Part shown: positions 18,596 to 26,215 of the stretch, in pieces
Position numbering within the stretch: the stretch's first letter is position 1
Layout: each line of letters begins with the position of its first letter
From: Rhodanobacter sp.
GTDB lineage: Bacteria > Pseudomonadota > Gammaproteobacteria > Xanthomonadales > Rhodanobacteraceae
Direction of reading: 5' to 3'
NCBI GenBank assembly: GCA_027450005.1
Contig: DAIDKO010000123.1
Coordinates: 1-34,168 of the forward strand
DNA length: 34,168 bases
The notes under the pieces: generated by a model
The model's input: only the letters and a program-made list of their open reading frames with translations
The model's database searches: none
What the model was told of the DNA's origin: nothing
Translations under genes and position numbers: made by a program

Positions 18596-18631
18596 CCAAG
18601 GAGGCGTTCGCATTGGCGGACGCCTCCTTGG
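18596..18631 (+). terminator. Strong hairpin between the receptor and ggt genes
   Basis: A 15-base stem (18596-18610 with 18617-18631, one G-U pair, outer part CCAAGGAGGCGT / ACGCCTCCTTGG) around a six-base loop, 17 bases after the receptor stop. The sequence after it lacks a T-run, so it is not a classical intrinsic terminator. It may protect the receptor mRNA end, reduce read-through into ggt, or be a Rho-dependent end structure. Confidence 0.5.
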
Positions 18632-18693
18632 ACTAAGCAACAGGATTTAACTATTTCCTCTCGTCTCCGCAAACAAGGCGCAGGGCAAGAAAC

Positions 18694-20475
18694 ATGCAAA
18701 AGGCAGTCATAACTTGGGCGGCGCTATCGCTGCTCGCCGCGGTACCCTCGGCGCAGGCAGTACGGTCTCCTTCTCCGCAAAAAACCATCCCCCAGCAGGC
18801 GCTCGACGCCACTGCGCACGGCACCACCATGGCGGCCTTGGCCAACGTCAGGCCCGTTACAGCGACGCACGGCATGGTGGTCACCGCGCAGCATCTGGCC
18901 ACCCAGGTCGGCGTGGACATCCTCAAGCGGGGCGGCAACGCTGTCGACGCCGCAGCGGCGGTGGGCTACGCGTTGGCAGTGGTGCACCCGTGCTGCGGCA
19001 ACATCGGCGGCGGCGGCTTCATGGTGGTTCACCTGGCCGACGGCAAGAACGTCTTCCTCGACTTCCGCGAGAAGGCCCCGCTGAAGGCCACACCCACGAT
19101 GTACCAGGACGCCAAGGGCAACGTGGTCCCGGGCCGCAGCACAGGCACCTACCTCGGCGTGGGCGTGCCGGGCACGGTGATGGGTCTGGATACCGCGCTA
19201 AGGAAGTACGGCACCATGTCGCGGAGCGAGGTCATGGCACCGGCGATCAAGCTGGCCCGCGACGGCTACGTGCTGGAACAGGGCGACGTCAACATCCTCG
19301 ACCAGCGAGTGAAGGACTTCGCCAAGTATCCGAACGTGGCGTCCACCTTCCTTGACCACGGCAAGCCCTACGTGGCTGGCCAGCGTTTGCGCCAGCCGCA
19401 GCTGGCCAAGACGCTGGAACTGATCTCCAGCGAAGGCAGCCGCGCCTTCTACGACGGCCCGATCGCCCGTGCCGTTGTCGCCGCCAGCGACAAGCACGGC
19501 GGCATCCTGTCGCTGAAGGACTTCGCCGACTATTCGGTGAAGTGGGACAAGCCGGTCACCTGCGAATACCACGGCTACACCTACGTGGCCGCGCCGCCAC
19601 CCAGCTCCGGCGGCGTCACCATCTGCCAGGTGCTGCAGATCCTCAAGCCCTATCCGCTGTCGAAGTGGGGCTACGGATCGGTGAACAGCGTGCACTACAT
19701 AGTCGAGGCCGAGCGCCGCGCCTTCGCCGACCGAAACACCTACCTCGGCGACCCGGCCTTCGTGCACAACCCGATCGACAAGCTGCTCGCACCGGCCCAC
19801 GTGGACGCGATGCGTGCCAGCATCCAGCCGGGCAAGGCCACGCCCTCCACGGAGATCAAGGGCAGCCTAGGCCCGGCGGAAGGCACCAACACAACCCACT
19901 TCTCGATCGTAGACCGCCACGGCAACGCAGTAAGCGTCACCTACACCATCAACTACCTTTTCGGCGTAGGCCAGATCGCTGGCGACACCGGCTTCTTCCT
20001 CAACAACGAGATGGACGACTTCACCTCCAAGCCGGGCGTGCCGAACAGCTTCGGCCTGGTGCAAGGCAAGATCAACCAGATCGAACCCGGCAAGCGCCCG
20101 CTAAGCTCGATGTCTCCCAGTATCGTGCTGCGCGGCAAGGACAGGAAGCTGTACATGGTGACCGGCAGCCCCGGAGGCTCCACCATCATCTCGACTACGC
20201 TGGAGAGCTTCCTCAACGTGGCCGAGTTCGGCATGAACGTGCAGCAGGCGGTGGACGCCCCGCGCCTGCACATGCAGTGGCTGCCGGATCAGGTGTTCAT
20301 GGAACCCGGCATGCTCGCGCCCGCCACGCAGAAACGTCTCGAGGCGATGGGCTACAAGTTCAAGCAGGTGCAGTCGTGGGGCGCCGACGAGGCGATCCTG
20401 GTGAATCCGCGCACCGGCGTGCTTGAAGGCGCCAATGACCGCCGACGCCCCGCCGGCCTGGCCGCTGGCTACTGA
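18694..20475 (+). CDS. ggt: Gamma-glutamyltransferase, secreted
   Basis: GGT (gamma-glutamyltranspeptidase) is an Ntn-hydrolase that cleaves the gamma-glutamyl bond of glutathione and related peptides, usually in the periplasm. The 593-residue precursor has a signal peptide (MQKAVITWAALSLLAAVPSAQA). The large-subunit part contains NAVDAAAAVGYALAVVHPCCGNIGGGGFMVVH. The autoprocessing site is at TNTTHFSIVD: Thr400 would become the N-terminal nucleophile of the small subunit. Small-subunit residues NNEMDDFTSKPG and the glycine-rich binding loop (PLSSMSPSIV, TGSPGGSTII) are present. All parts needed for activity are visible. It lies 115 bp after the receptor gene, separated by a hairpin. The ATG at 18694 is preceded by AGGG. 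Confidence 0.96.
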   Translation: MQKAVITWAALSLLAAVPSAQAVRSPSPQKTIPQQALDATAHGTTMAALANVRPVTATHGMVVTAQHLATQVGVDILKRGGNAVDAAAAVGYALAVVHPCCGNIGGGGFMVVHLADGKNVFLDFREKAPLKATPTMYQDAKGNVVPGRSTGTYLGVGVPGTVMGLDTALRKYGTMSRSEVMAPAIKLARDGYVLEQGDVNILDQRVKDFAKYPNVASTFLDHGKPYVAGQRLRQPQLAKTLELISSEGSRAFYDGPIARAVVAASDKHGGILSLKDFADYSVKWDKPVTCEYHGYTYVAAPPPSSGGVTICQVLQILKPYPLSKWGYGSVNSVHYIVEAERRAFADRNTYLGDPAFVHNPIDKLLAPAHVDAMRASIQPGKATPSTEIKGSLGPAEGTNTTHFSIVDRHGNAVSVTYTINYLFGVGQIAGDTGFFLNNEMDDFTSKPGVPNSFGLVQGKINQIEPGKRPLSSMSPSIVLRGKDRKLYMVTGSPGGSTIISTTLESFLNVAEFGMNVQQAVDAPRLHMQWLPDQVFMEPGMLAPATQKRLEAMGYKFKQVQSWGADEAILVNPRTGVLEGANDRRRPAGLAAGY

Positions 20476-20496
20476 CGAGGGTTGCAGACGCTAGGT

Positions 20497-20519
20497 CCGG
20501 CCCGAGAATTCCGGGCCGG
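20497..20519. terminator. Hairpin between convergent ggt and clpB
   Basis: Perfect arms CCGGCCCG / CGGGCCGG around AGAATTC, with a wider GAGGG...CCCTC pairing outside and only TTT afterwards. Its place between two convergent stop codons makes a bidirectional terminator likely, though the U-tract is weak. Confidence 0.5.
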
Positions 20520-20551
20520 GCCCTCGTTTCGCCAGGCGGACCGCGGTGCGC

Positions 20552-23137
20552 TCAGCCCGTGCGGAACACCAGATGTCCGCCGGCCGCATCCACTGCAATG
20601 GCGCTACCCGGTGCGTAGCGGCCTTCTAGGATCTCCTTCGCCAGCGGATTCTCCAACTGCTGCTGGATCGCACGCTTCAGCGGCCGCGCGCCGTACACCG
20701 GGTCGAAGCCCACGTTGCCGAGCAGATCCAGCGCCTTATCGCTGATCTCCAGCTTCAACTGGCGCTCGGCGAGGCGTTTCTCCAGCGCGGTGAGCTGGAT
20801 CAGCGCGATCTTGCGGATCTGCTGCTTCTCCAGCGGGCGGAACACCACCAGCTCGTCGAGGCGGTTGATGAACTCGGGGCGGAAGTGCGCCTGCACCACG
20901 CCGAGCACGGCGGCCTTCATCTGCAGATAGTCCGCCTCCGAATCGCCAGCCTGCTCCTGGATAAGCTGCGAACCCAGGTTGGAGGTCATCACGATCACGG
21001 TGTTGCGGAAGTCCACCGTGCGGCCCTGACCGTCGGTGAGGCGGCCGTCGTCCAGCACCTGCAGCAGGATGTTGAACACGTCCGGATGCGCCTTCTCCAC
21101 CTCGTCCAGCAGGATCACGCTGTACGGACGGCGACGCACCGCCTCGGTGAGATAGCCACCCTCCTCGTAGCCGACGTAGCCCGGCGGCGCGCCGATCAGC
21201 CGGCTCACGGCGTGCTTCTCCATGAACTCGCTCATGTCGATGCGCACCATCGCATCGGTGGTGTCGAACAGGAACTCGGCCAGCGCCTTGCACAGCTCAG
21301 TCTTGCCCACGCCGGTGGGGCCAAGGAACAGGAACGAGCCGCTGGGCCGGTTCGGATCGGACAGCCCCGCGCGCGCGCGGCGCACCGCGTCGGACACCGC
21401 ACGCACCGCCTCGTCCTGGCCCACCACGCGCTTGTGCAGCTCCGCTTCCATATGCAGCAGCTTCTCGCGCTCGCCTTCGAGCATCTTCGACACCGGGATG
21501 CCGGTCCAGCGCGCCACCACCTCGGCGATTTCCTCGGCGGTGACCTTGTCCTGCACCAGCCTGAAGTCGCCCTTCTGCTCGGCGGCCTGCGCGGCGGCAA
21601 GCTGCTTCTCCAGCTCCGGCAGCCGGCCGTACTGGATTTCACTCATGGTGGCGTAGTCCTGCCGGCGCTGCGCCGCTTCCAGCTCCACGCGCGCGGCCTC
21701 GATCTGCTCCTTGACCTTGGTCGCGCCCTGCAGCGCGGCCTTCTCGGACTTCCAGATCTCGTTGAGGTCGGAGAACTCGCGCTCCTGCCTAGCGATGTCG
21801 GTTTCCAGGTCGGCGAGGCGCTGCTTCGATTCGCTGTCCTTCTCTTTCCTGAGCATCTCGCGCTGGATCTTCAGCTGGATCAGCCGGCGCTCCAGGCGAT
21901 CGAGTTCCTCCGGCTTGGAGTCGATCTCCATGCGGATGCGCGAGGCCGCCTCGTCCATCAGGTCGATCGCCTTGTCCGGCAGCTGGCGGTCCGGGATGTA
22001 GCGATTGGACAACGTCGCCGCGGCGACGATCGCCGGGTCGGTGATCTCCACCCCGTGATGCACCGCGTAGCGCTCCTTCAGCCCGCGCAGGATCGCGATG
22101 GTGTCCTCCACCGAGGGCTCGCCCACGAACACCTTCTGGAAGCGGCGCTCCAGCGCGGCGTCCTTCTCGATGTACTTGCGGTATTCGTCCAGCGTGGTGG
22201 CGCCGATGCAGTGCAGCTCGCCGCGGGCCAGCGCGGGCTTGAGCATGTTGCCGGCATCCATCGCGCCGTCGGCCTTGCCGGCGCCGACCATGGTGTGCAG
22301 CTCGTCGATGAACAGGATGATCTGGCCTTCGTTCTTGGCCAGGTCGTTGAGCACCGCCTTCAGGCGCTCCTCGAACTCGCCGCGGAACTTAGCACCGGCG
22401 ATCAGCGCGCCCATGTCCAGCGCCAGCACGCGGCGGTCGCGCAGGCCTTCCGGCACTTCGCCCTTGACGATACGCTGGGCGAGGCCCTCGACGATCGCGG
22501 TCTTGCCCACGCCGGGCTCGCCGATCAGTACCGGGTTGTTCTTGGTGCGCCGCTGCAGCACCTGGATGGTGCGGCGGATCTCCTCGTCGCGGCCGATCAC
22601 CGGATCGAGCTTGCCCGACTCGGCGCGCTCGGTGAGGTCGATGCAGTATTTCTGCAGGGCTTGGCGCTGGTCCTCGGCGTTCTCGCTCTGCACTTTCTCG
22701 CCGCCGCGCACCTGCTCGATGGCGGCCTCGAGGTTCGCCTTGGTGGCGCCCGCCGCCTTCAGCGCCGAACCCAGCTCACCCTTGTCCTCAAGCGCCGCCA
22801 GCACGAACAGCTCGCTGGCGATGAACTGGTCCCCGCGCTGCTGCGCCAGCTTGTCGGTGAGGTTGAGCAGGCGGTTGAGGTCGTTGCCCACGTTGATGTT
22901 GCCTTCCTGTCCGCTGACCTTGGGCAGGCGCTCCAGCAGCTCGTTCACGCGCTGGCGCAGCGCTGGCACATTCACGCCGGCATGCGTAAGCAGGGGCGCG
23001 GTCGAACCGCCCTGCTGGGCCAGCAGCGCCGCCATCACGTGCACGGGTTCCAGCATGTTGTGGTCGCGGCCGACGGCCAGCGACTGCGCGTCGGCCAGCG
23101 CCTGCTGGAAACGCGAGGTGAGTTTGTCCATACGCAT
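20552..23137 (-). CDS. clpB: ClpB, disaggregase chaperone
   Basis: ClpB is the hexameric AAA+ disaggregase that works with DnaK to rescue aggregated proteins. The 861-residue length is normal. Domains in order: N-terminal Clp domain (residues 1-145, [26 protein letters not shown]), NBD1 with Walker [10 protein letters not shown] (206-214) and Walker [10 protein letters not shown], the coiled middle domain (about 410-530, rich in Glu/Lys/Arg), and NBD2 with Walker [10 protein letters not shown] (about 606-614), Walker [16 protein letters not shown] and [11 protein letters not shown] near the C-terminus. ATG 23137 fits the family start; an internal ATG lies at 23131. A near-consensus heat-shock promoter precedes it, so sigma-32 control is likely. 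Confidence 0.98.
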   Translation of the reverse strand: MRMDKLTSRFQQALADAQSLAVGRDHNMLEPVHVMAALLAQQGGSTAPLLTHAGVNVPALRQRVNELLERLPKVSGQEGNINVGNDLNRLLNLTDKLAQQRGDQFIASELFVLAALEDKGELGSALKAAGATKANLEAAIEQVRGGEKVQSENAEDQRQALQKYCIDLTERAESGKLDPVIGRDEEIRRTIQVLQRRTKNNPVLIGEPGVGKTAIVEGLAQRIVKGEVPEGLRDRRVLALDMGALIAGAKFRGEFEERLKAVLNDLAKNEGQIILFIDELHTMVGAGKADGAMDAGNMLKPALARGELHCIGATTLDEYRKYIEKDAALERRFQKVFVGEPSVEDTIAILRGLKERYAVHHGVEITDPAIVAAATLSNRYIPDRQLPDKAIDLMDEAASRIRMEIDSKPEELDRLERRLIQLKIQREMLRKEKDSESKQRLADLETDIARQEREFSDLNEIWKSEKAALQGATKVKEQIEAARVELEAAQRRQDYATMSEIQYGRLPELEKQLAAAQAAEQKGDFRLVQDKVTAEEIAEVVARWTGIPVSKMLEGEREKLLHMEAELHKRVVGQDEAVRAVSDAVRRARAGLSDPNRPSGSFLFLGPTGVGKTELCKALAEFLFDTTDAMVRIDMSEFMEKHAVSRLIGAPPGYVGYEEGGYLTEAVRRRPYSVILLDEVEKAHPDVFNILLQVLDDGRLTDGQGRTVDFRNTVIVMTSNLGSQLIQEQAGDSEADYLQMKAAVLGVVQAHFRPEFINRLDELVVFRPLEKQQIRKIALIQLTALEKRLAERQLKLEISDKALDLLGNVGFDPVYGARPLKRAIQQQLENPLAKEILEGRYAPGSAIAVDAAGGHLVFRTG

Positions 23138-23184
23138 CGGTGGATCCCCGCAAAGGTTTGGCGGCGCACCGCCACTGGGCTGGG

Positions 23185-23212
23185 AGATGCGGACGGCGCC
23201 CGGCGATTCAAG
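23185..23212 (-). promoter_or_regulatory. Sigma-32 (RpoH) heat-shock promoter of clpB
   Basis: On the minus strand a -35 CTTGAA (23207-23212) and a -10 CCGCATCT (23185-23192) are separated by 14 bases. The sigma-32 consensus is CTTGAA with CCCCATnT, so only one fixed position differs. It would start a leader of roughly 40 bases before the clpB ATG. Confidence 0.75.
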
Positions 23213-23309
23213 CAGGTGGGGCGGCTAGCGGGCGTCAAGGATTCATCGGCGGTGGATGCCGGGCCATGCGCTGGGCGAAGCACGGTTTCGTCCGCCTATC
23301 GGCGGCCGG

Positions 23310-23346
23310 GTTACCTTTCTCTTGCGTGGCCACGGAGAAAGGTAAC
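23310..23346. repeat. Extragenic inverted repeat of a likely dispersed Xanthomonadales family
   Basis: Perfect 12-base arms GTTACCTTTCTC (23310-23321) and GAGAAAGGTAAC (23335-23346) enclose TTG plus the palindrome CGTGGCCACG. The block lies in the gene-free 23138-23444 stretch between clpB and pgeF, with a smaller stem CCGCC-TATC-GGCGG at 23292-23305. Spurious translations of such blocks (KVTFL...GHA or RTKPCFA types) are, as I recall, common in this bacterial group, so this is probably one copy of a dispersed repeat. Only one copy is in this window. Apart from the clpB promoter, I see nothing else in the stretch. Confidence 0.55.
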
Positions 23347-23444
23347 TCGGGCAGCGGCAACGGCTCGAACCCGCTTTGTCGCTTGCAAACGCCCGTCTTT
23401 GTAACCTGTCGCGCAGGAACCACAAGGCGGCGAAACGGCCGAAG

Positions 23445-24206
23445 TCAGCCGTTCGCCAACCAGATCAGGCTGGCAAACCGCCCGCTGCGCGCACCCTCCC
23501 GCCGATACGAGTAGAACCGGGGATCCACGAAGGTATCGAACCCACCGCCATGCACGCGCGCAACGCCAGCCGCGGCCAGGCGTTGCCGCGCCAGGGCGGC
23601 GAGGTCGCAGTGCCAGTGTCCGAGCCGCGTCGCCGTGAAGCAGGCGGCAGCCGCCGCCGAGCGGTCCACGAAGGCGGCACGCACCTCCTCGCCCACCTCG
23701 TAGGATGGGCCGGCGATGCACGGCCCCAACCACGCCAGCTGACGCGAGGGCGCGACCTGCATCTGCTCGATGGTGGCCTCCAGCACGCCGGCGGCCAGTC
23801 CGCGCCAGCCCGCATGGGCGGCGCCGATGGCACTGCCGTCGTCGGCGCAGAACAGCACCGGCAGGCAGTCGGCAGTGAGGATGGCGAGCACGGTGCCGGG
23901 AATCCGCGACACCGCGCCATCGGCCTGCGGCTCATGCTCGCCGGGCAACGGCCCGAGTTCCGCCACGGTGGTGCCGTGCACCTGCTGCAGCCAGCGCGGC
24001 GTGCCGGGCAGGTTGAGCGCCTGCTGCAGCACGTCGCGGTTGCTCGCCACCACGTCGGCGGATTCGCCGCTGCGCAGGCCAAGATTGAAGCGCCCGAACG
24101 GCGATTGCGACACGCCCGGCCCTTCGCGCGTGCTCACCGCCGCATGCACGCGCGCCGGCGCGGGCCAGTCGGGGAAAAGCCAGGTGTTAGTCATCGTCGT
24201 GGCCAT
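23445..24206 (-). CDS. pgeF: PgeF/YfiH-family multicopper-type purine nucleosidase or peptidoglycan editing factor
   Basis: Member of the YfiH/LACC1/DUF152 family. E. coli YfiH has been described as a peptidoglycan editing factor that avoids misincorporation of L-Ser; other members act as purine nucleoside enzymes or polyphenol oxidases. The 253-residue protein has the conserved metal-site elements [11 protein letters not shown] (His), [11 protein letters not shown] (Asp-Cys) and [12 protein letters not shown] (His), plus [16 protein letters not shown] and [26 protein letters not shown] 24206 overlaps the end of rluD by 20 bp; ATG 24194 (MTNTWLFP) is equally possible. The rluD-pgeF order is common in gammaproteobacteria and supports the call. 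Confidence 0.93.
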   Translation of the reverse strand: MATTMTNTWLFPDWPAPARVHAAVSTREGPGVSQSPFGRFNLGLRSGESADVVASNRDVLQQALNLPGTPRWLQQVHGTTVAELGPLPGEHEPQADGAVSRIPGTVLAILTADCLPVLFCADDGSAIGAAHAGWRGLAAGVLEATIEQMQVAPSRQLAWLGPCIAGPSYEVGEEVRAAFVDRSAAAAACFTATRLGHWHCDLAALARQRLAAAGVARVHGGGFDTFVDPRFYSYRREGARSGRFASLIWLANG

Positions 24207-25161
24207 GGGCCGCGAGGTCGTCGCGCAGGGCGGCGATCAGCGCGGCCATGTCGTCGGGGCGTGGCGCATCGAAGGAGAGTTGCGCCCCCGTGGCCGGGTG
24301 CTCGAAGGCGAGCCTCTCGGCGTGCAGCGCCTGCCGGCGGAAGCCGCGCAACGCGGCGACCAGTTCCGGCGCGGCGCGCTTCGGCAGCTTGAGGCCGCCG
24401 CCGTAGAGCGGATCGCCCACCAACGGATGGCCGATATGGGTGAGATGCACGCGGATCTGATGGGTGCGACCGGTCTCCAGGTTGCACTGGAGCAGGCTGT
24501 GCGCGCGGAAGCGCTCGCGCAGACGGTAGTGGGTGACCGCGCGCTTGCCGGTCTCGTCCTCGCGCACGGCCTGGCGCAGGCGGTCGCCCATGCTGCGGCC
24601 GATCGGCGCATCCACCGTGCCGCCAGCCACCATGCTACCCAGCACCACGGCCTCGTACTGGCGCTGCACGTCGTGGTTGGACAGCATCTCCACCAGCGCG
24701 GTCATCGTGGGCAACGTCCTGGCCACCACCATCAGGCCGCTGGTGTCCTTGTCCAGCCGGTGCACGATGCCGGCGCGCGGCAGTTCGGCCAGTTTCGGGT
24801 CGTGATGCAGCAGGGCGTTGAGCACGGTGCCCGAGGCGTTGCCCGCACCGGGATGCACCACCAGCCCGGCCGGCTTGTCGATCACCAGCAGGTGCTCGTC
24901 TTCGTGCACGATGGCCAGCGCGATCGCCTCCGGCGCGCTTTCCACCTCGTTTTCCAGCTCGGCCTCCAGCCGCACCATTTCGCCGCCGCGCAGGAGCTGG
25001 CGGGGCGGCACAACGGTACCGTCCAGCGTGACCGCGCCGGACTTGATCCAGCCGGCCAGGCGGGAGCGCGAATAGTCGGGGAACAACTCGGCCAGCGCCT
25101 GGTCGAACCTGCGTCCGGCCACCGCCAGCGGCACCCGGGCTTCGTGCCGTATCGCGGTCAT
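24187..25161 (-). CDS. rluD: RluD, 23S rRNA pseudouridine synthase
   Basis: RluA-family pseudouridine synthase; RluD modifies helix 69 of 23S rRNA (positions 1911/1915/1917 in E. coli). The 324-residue protein has an N-terminal S4 RNA-binding domain ([31 protein letters not shown], about 18-48), then the catalytic domain with the signature [17 protein letters not shown] containing the catalytic Asp, [27 protein letters not shown], and a C-terminal [16 protein letters not shown]. The length and the S4 domain favour RluD over RluA or RluC, as do pgeF downstream and divergent bamD. The C-terminus ends in a short acidic tail. Confidence 0.95.
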   Translation of the reverse strand: MTAIRHEARVPLAVAGRRFDQALAELFPDYSRSRLAGWIKSGAVTLDGTVVPPRQLLRGGEMVRLEAELENEVESAPEAIALAIVHEDEHLLVIDKPAGLVVHPGAGNASGTVLNALLHHDPKLAELPRAGIVHRLDKDTSGLMVVARTLPTMTALVEMLSNHDVQRQYEAVVLGSMVAGGTVDAPIGRSMGDRLRQAVREDETGKRAVTHYRLRERFRAHSLLQCNLETGRTHQIRVHLTHIGHPLVGDPLYGGGLKLPKRAAPELVAALRGFRRQALHAERLAFEHPATGAQLSFDAPRPDDMAALIAALRDDLAAHGHDDD

Positions 25162-25214
25162 GCGCGCCCTTCCAGCCGGCAGGCATCGGGCCGCGGGGCG
25201 GCGGCGGTTTCGGC

Positions 25215-25220
25215 TATGAT
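25215..25220 (+). promoter_or_regulatory. Possible -10 element of bamD
   Basis: TATGAT matches the sigma-70 -10 consensus at five of six positions and lies in the rluD-bamD divergent gap, but no good -35 is visible 16-18 bases upstream. If real, it rules out the upstream in-frame ATGs at 25216/25219 as starts. Confidence 0.3.
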
Positions 25221-25251
25221 GCCTTTTCGATCCAACATGCGATTCTTTTCC

Positions 25252-26118
25252 ATGCGTTCAATTTTCAACTCGCCCAAGCTGCCGACGACCACCCGGATCT
25301 GCCTCAGGACGCTCGCCGTGCTTGGCCTGGCGCTGATGATGAGCGCTTGCTCCCTGTTCGGCCACAAGCGCGACAACATCGACACCATGCCGGTGGGAGC
25401 GCTTTACAACATGGCGCACACCTCGTTGGAGAACGCCGACTATGCCGCAGCCATCAGGGACTACAAGCGCCTGATCGCGCGTTTCCCGTCCGGCGAATAC
25501 AACGAACAGGCCCAGCTGGAAATGGCCTACGCGCAGTACAAGGACGCCGACTGGGATGACGCATACTCCACGATCAACCGTTTCATCAAGACCAATCCGG
25601 CCAGCAAGCATGTGGATTATGCCTATTACCTGCGCGGCCTGATCAATTTCGACCGCACCACCGGCTTCATGGACAAGATCTCGCGCGACAAGGAAGCGCA
25701 GTCGCGCCGTGACCAGGCCTACAACCTCGAATCGTTCGACGACTTCGCCGAACTGTCGCGGCGCTTCCCGAACAGCGCCTACGCCGCCGATGCCCGCCAG
25801 CGCATGATCTACCTGCGCAACGTGCTGGCGCAGTACGAGATCAACGTGGCCGAGTTCTACCTGTTCAACCACGTCTACGTCGGTGCCGCAGACCGCGCGC
25901 AATACGTGATCGAGCACTACCAGCAGGCGCCGCAGGCCGGCGATGCGCTGGCCATCCTCACCCGCAGCTACCTGGCGCTGAAGGAAAACAAGCTGGCCGC
26001 GCAGACCCGCAAGGTGCTGGAGCTGAACTATCCCAACCATCCCTACCTGAAGGATCCGAAGTGGCCGCACGAGGTGGCGATGTGGCGCAAGGCCGTGCCG
26101 TTCATGCGACATCACTGA
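25252..26118 (+). CDS. bamD: BamD, outer-membrane assembly lipoprotein
   Basis: BamD is the essential lipoprotein of the BAM complex that inserts beta-barrel proteins into the outer membrane. The 288-residue product has a lipoprotein signal ([19 protein letters not shown], with lipobox MSAC and acylated Cys33), then TPR-type helical repeats: [52 protein letters not shown] and [50 protein letters not shown], and [28 protein letters not shown]. The start is uncertain: ATG 25252 gives the cleanest signal peptide, while 25237 lies 15 bases upstream; no clear ribosome site separates them. The frame remains open far upstream by chance. A strong terminator follows. Confidence 0.94.
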   Translation: MRSIFNSPKLPTTTRICLRTLAVLGLALMMSACSLFGHKRDNIDTMPVGALYNMAHTSLENADYAAAIRDYKRLIARFPSGEYNEQAQLEMAYAQYKDADWDDAYSTINRFIKTNPASKHVDYAYYLRGLINFDRTTGFMDKISRDKEAQSRRDQAYNLESFDDFAELSRRFPNSAYAADARQRMIYLRNVLAQYEINVAEFYLFNHVYVGAADRAQYVIEHYQQAPQAGDALAILTRSYLALKENKLAAQTRKVLELNYPNHPYLKDPKWPHEVAMWRKAVPFMRHH

Positions 26119-26119
26119 T

Positions 26120-26152
26120 GGCAGTGCCGGCCGCGTGGCGGCCGGCACTGCC
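26120..26152. repeat. 15-bp perfect stem directly after bamD
   Basis: GGCAGTGCCGGCCGC and its exact complement enclose GTG, beginning two bases after the bamD stop. It has no U-tract. It precedes the intrinsic terminator at 26166, so the bamD mRNA would end with two stems in tandem, possibly as 3'-end protection. Confidence 0.6.
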
Positions 26153-26165
26153 TGGCTGGACCCGG

Positions 26166-26197
26166 AAAGCCGCCAGGCCCTGTCCTGGCGGCTTTTT
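26166..26197 (+). terminator. Intrinsic terminator of bamD
   Basis: Perfect 12-base stem AAAGCCGCCAGG / CCTGGCGGCTTT with loop CCCTGT, followed by an uninterrupted T-run (26193-26197). This is the most convincing Rho-independent terminator in the window, placed between convergent bamD and nadE. Confidence 0.85.
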
Positions 26198-26215
26198 CAT
26201 TGGCACCCGCTGCGC

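Noticed and set aside
20885-23404. 839-codon open frame on the plus strand opposite clpB
   Set aside because: It is the antisense shadow of clpB in GC-rich DNA; composition is dominated by His/Leu/Gln/Arg and no domain is recognisable, while clpB is conserved throughout.
23235-23423. 62-codon minus-strand frame between clpB and pgeF
   Set aside because: It covers the extragenic inverted repeat and the palindrome; better explained as a spurious translation of a dispersed non-coding repeat.
23770-25236. Upstream extension of the bamD frame to 23770
   Set aside because: The frame is open by chance across pgeF and rluD on the other strand; the lipoprotein signal and divergent gap place the real start at 25237 or 25252.
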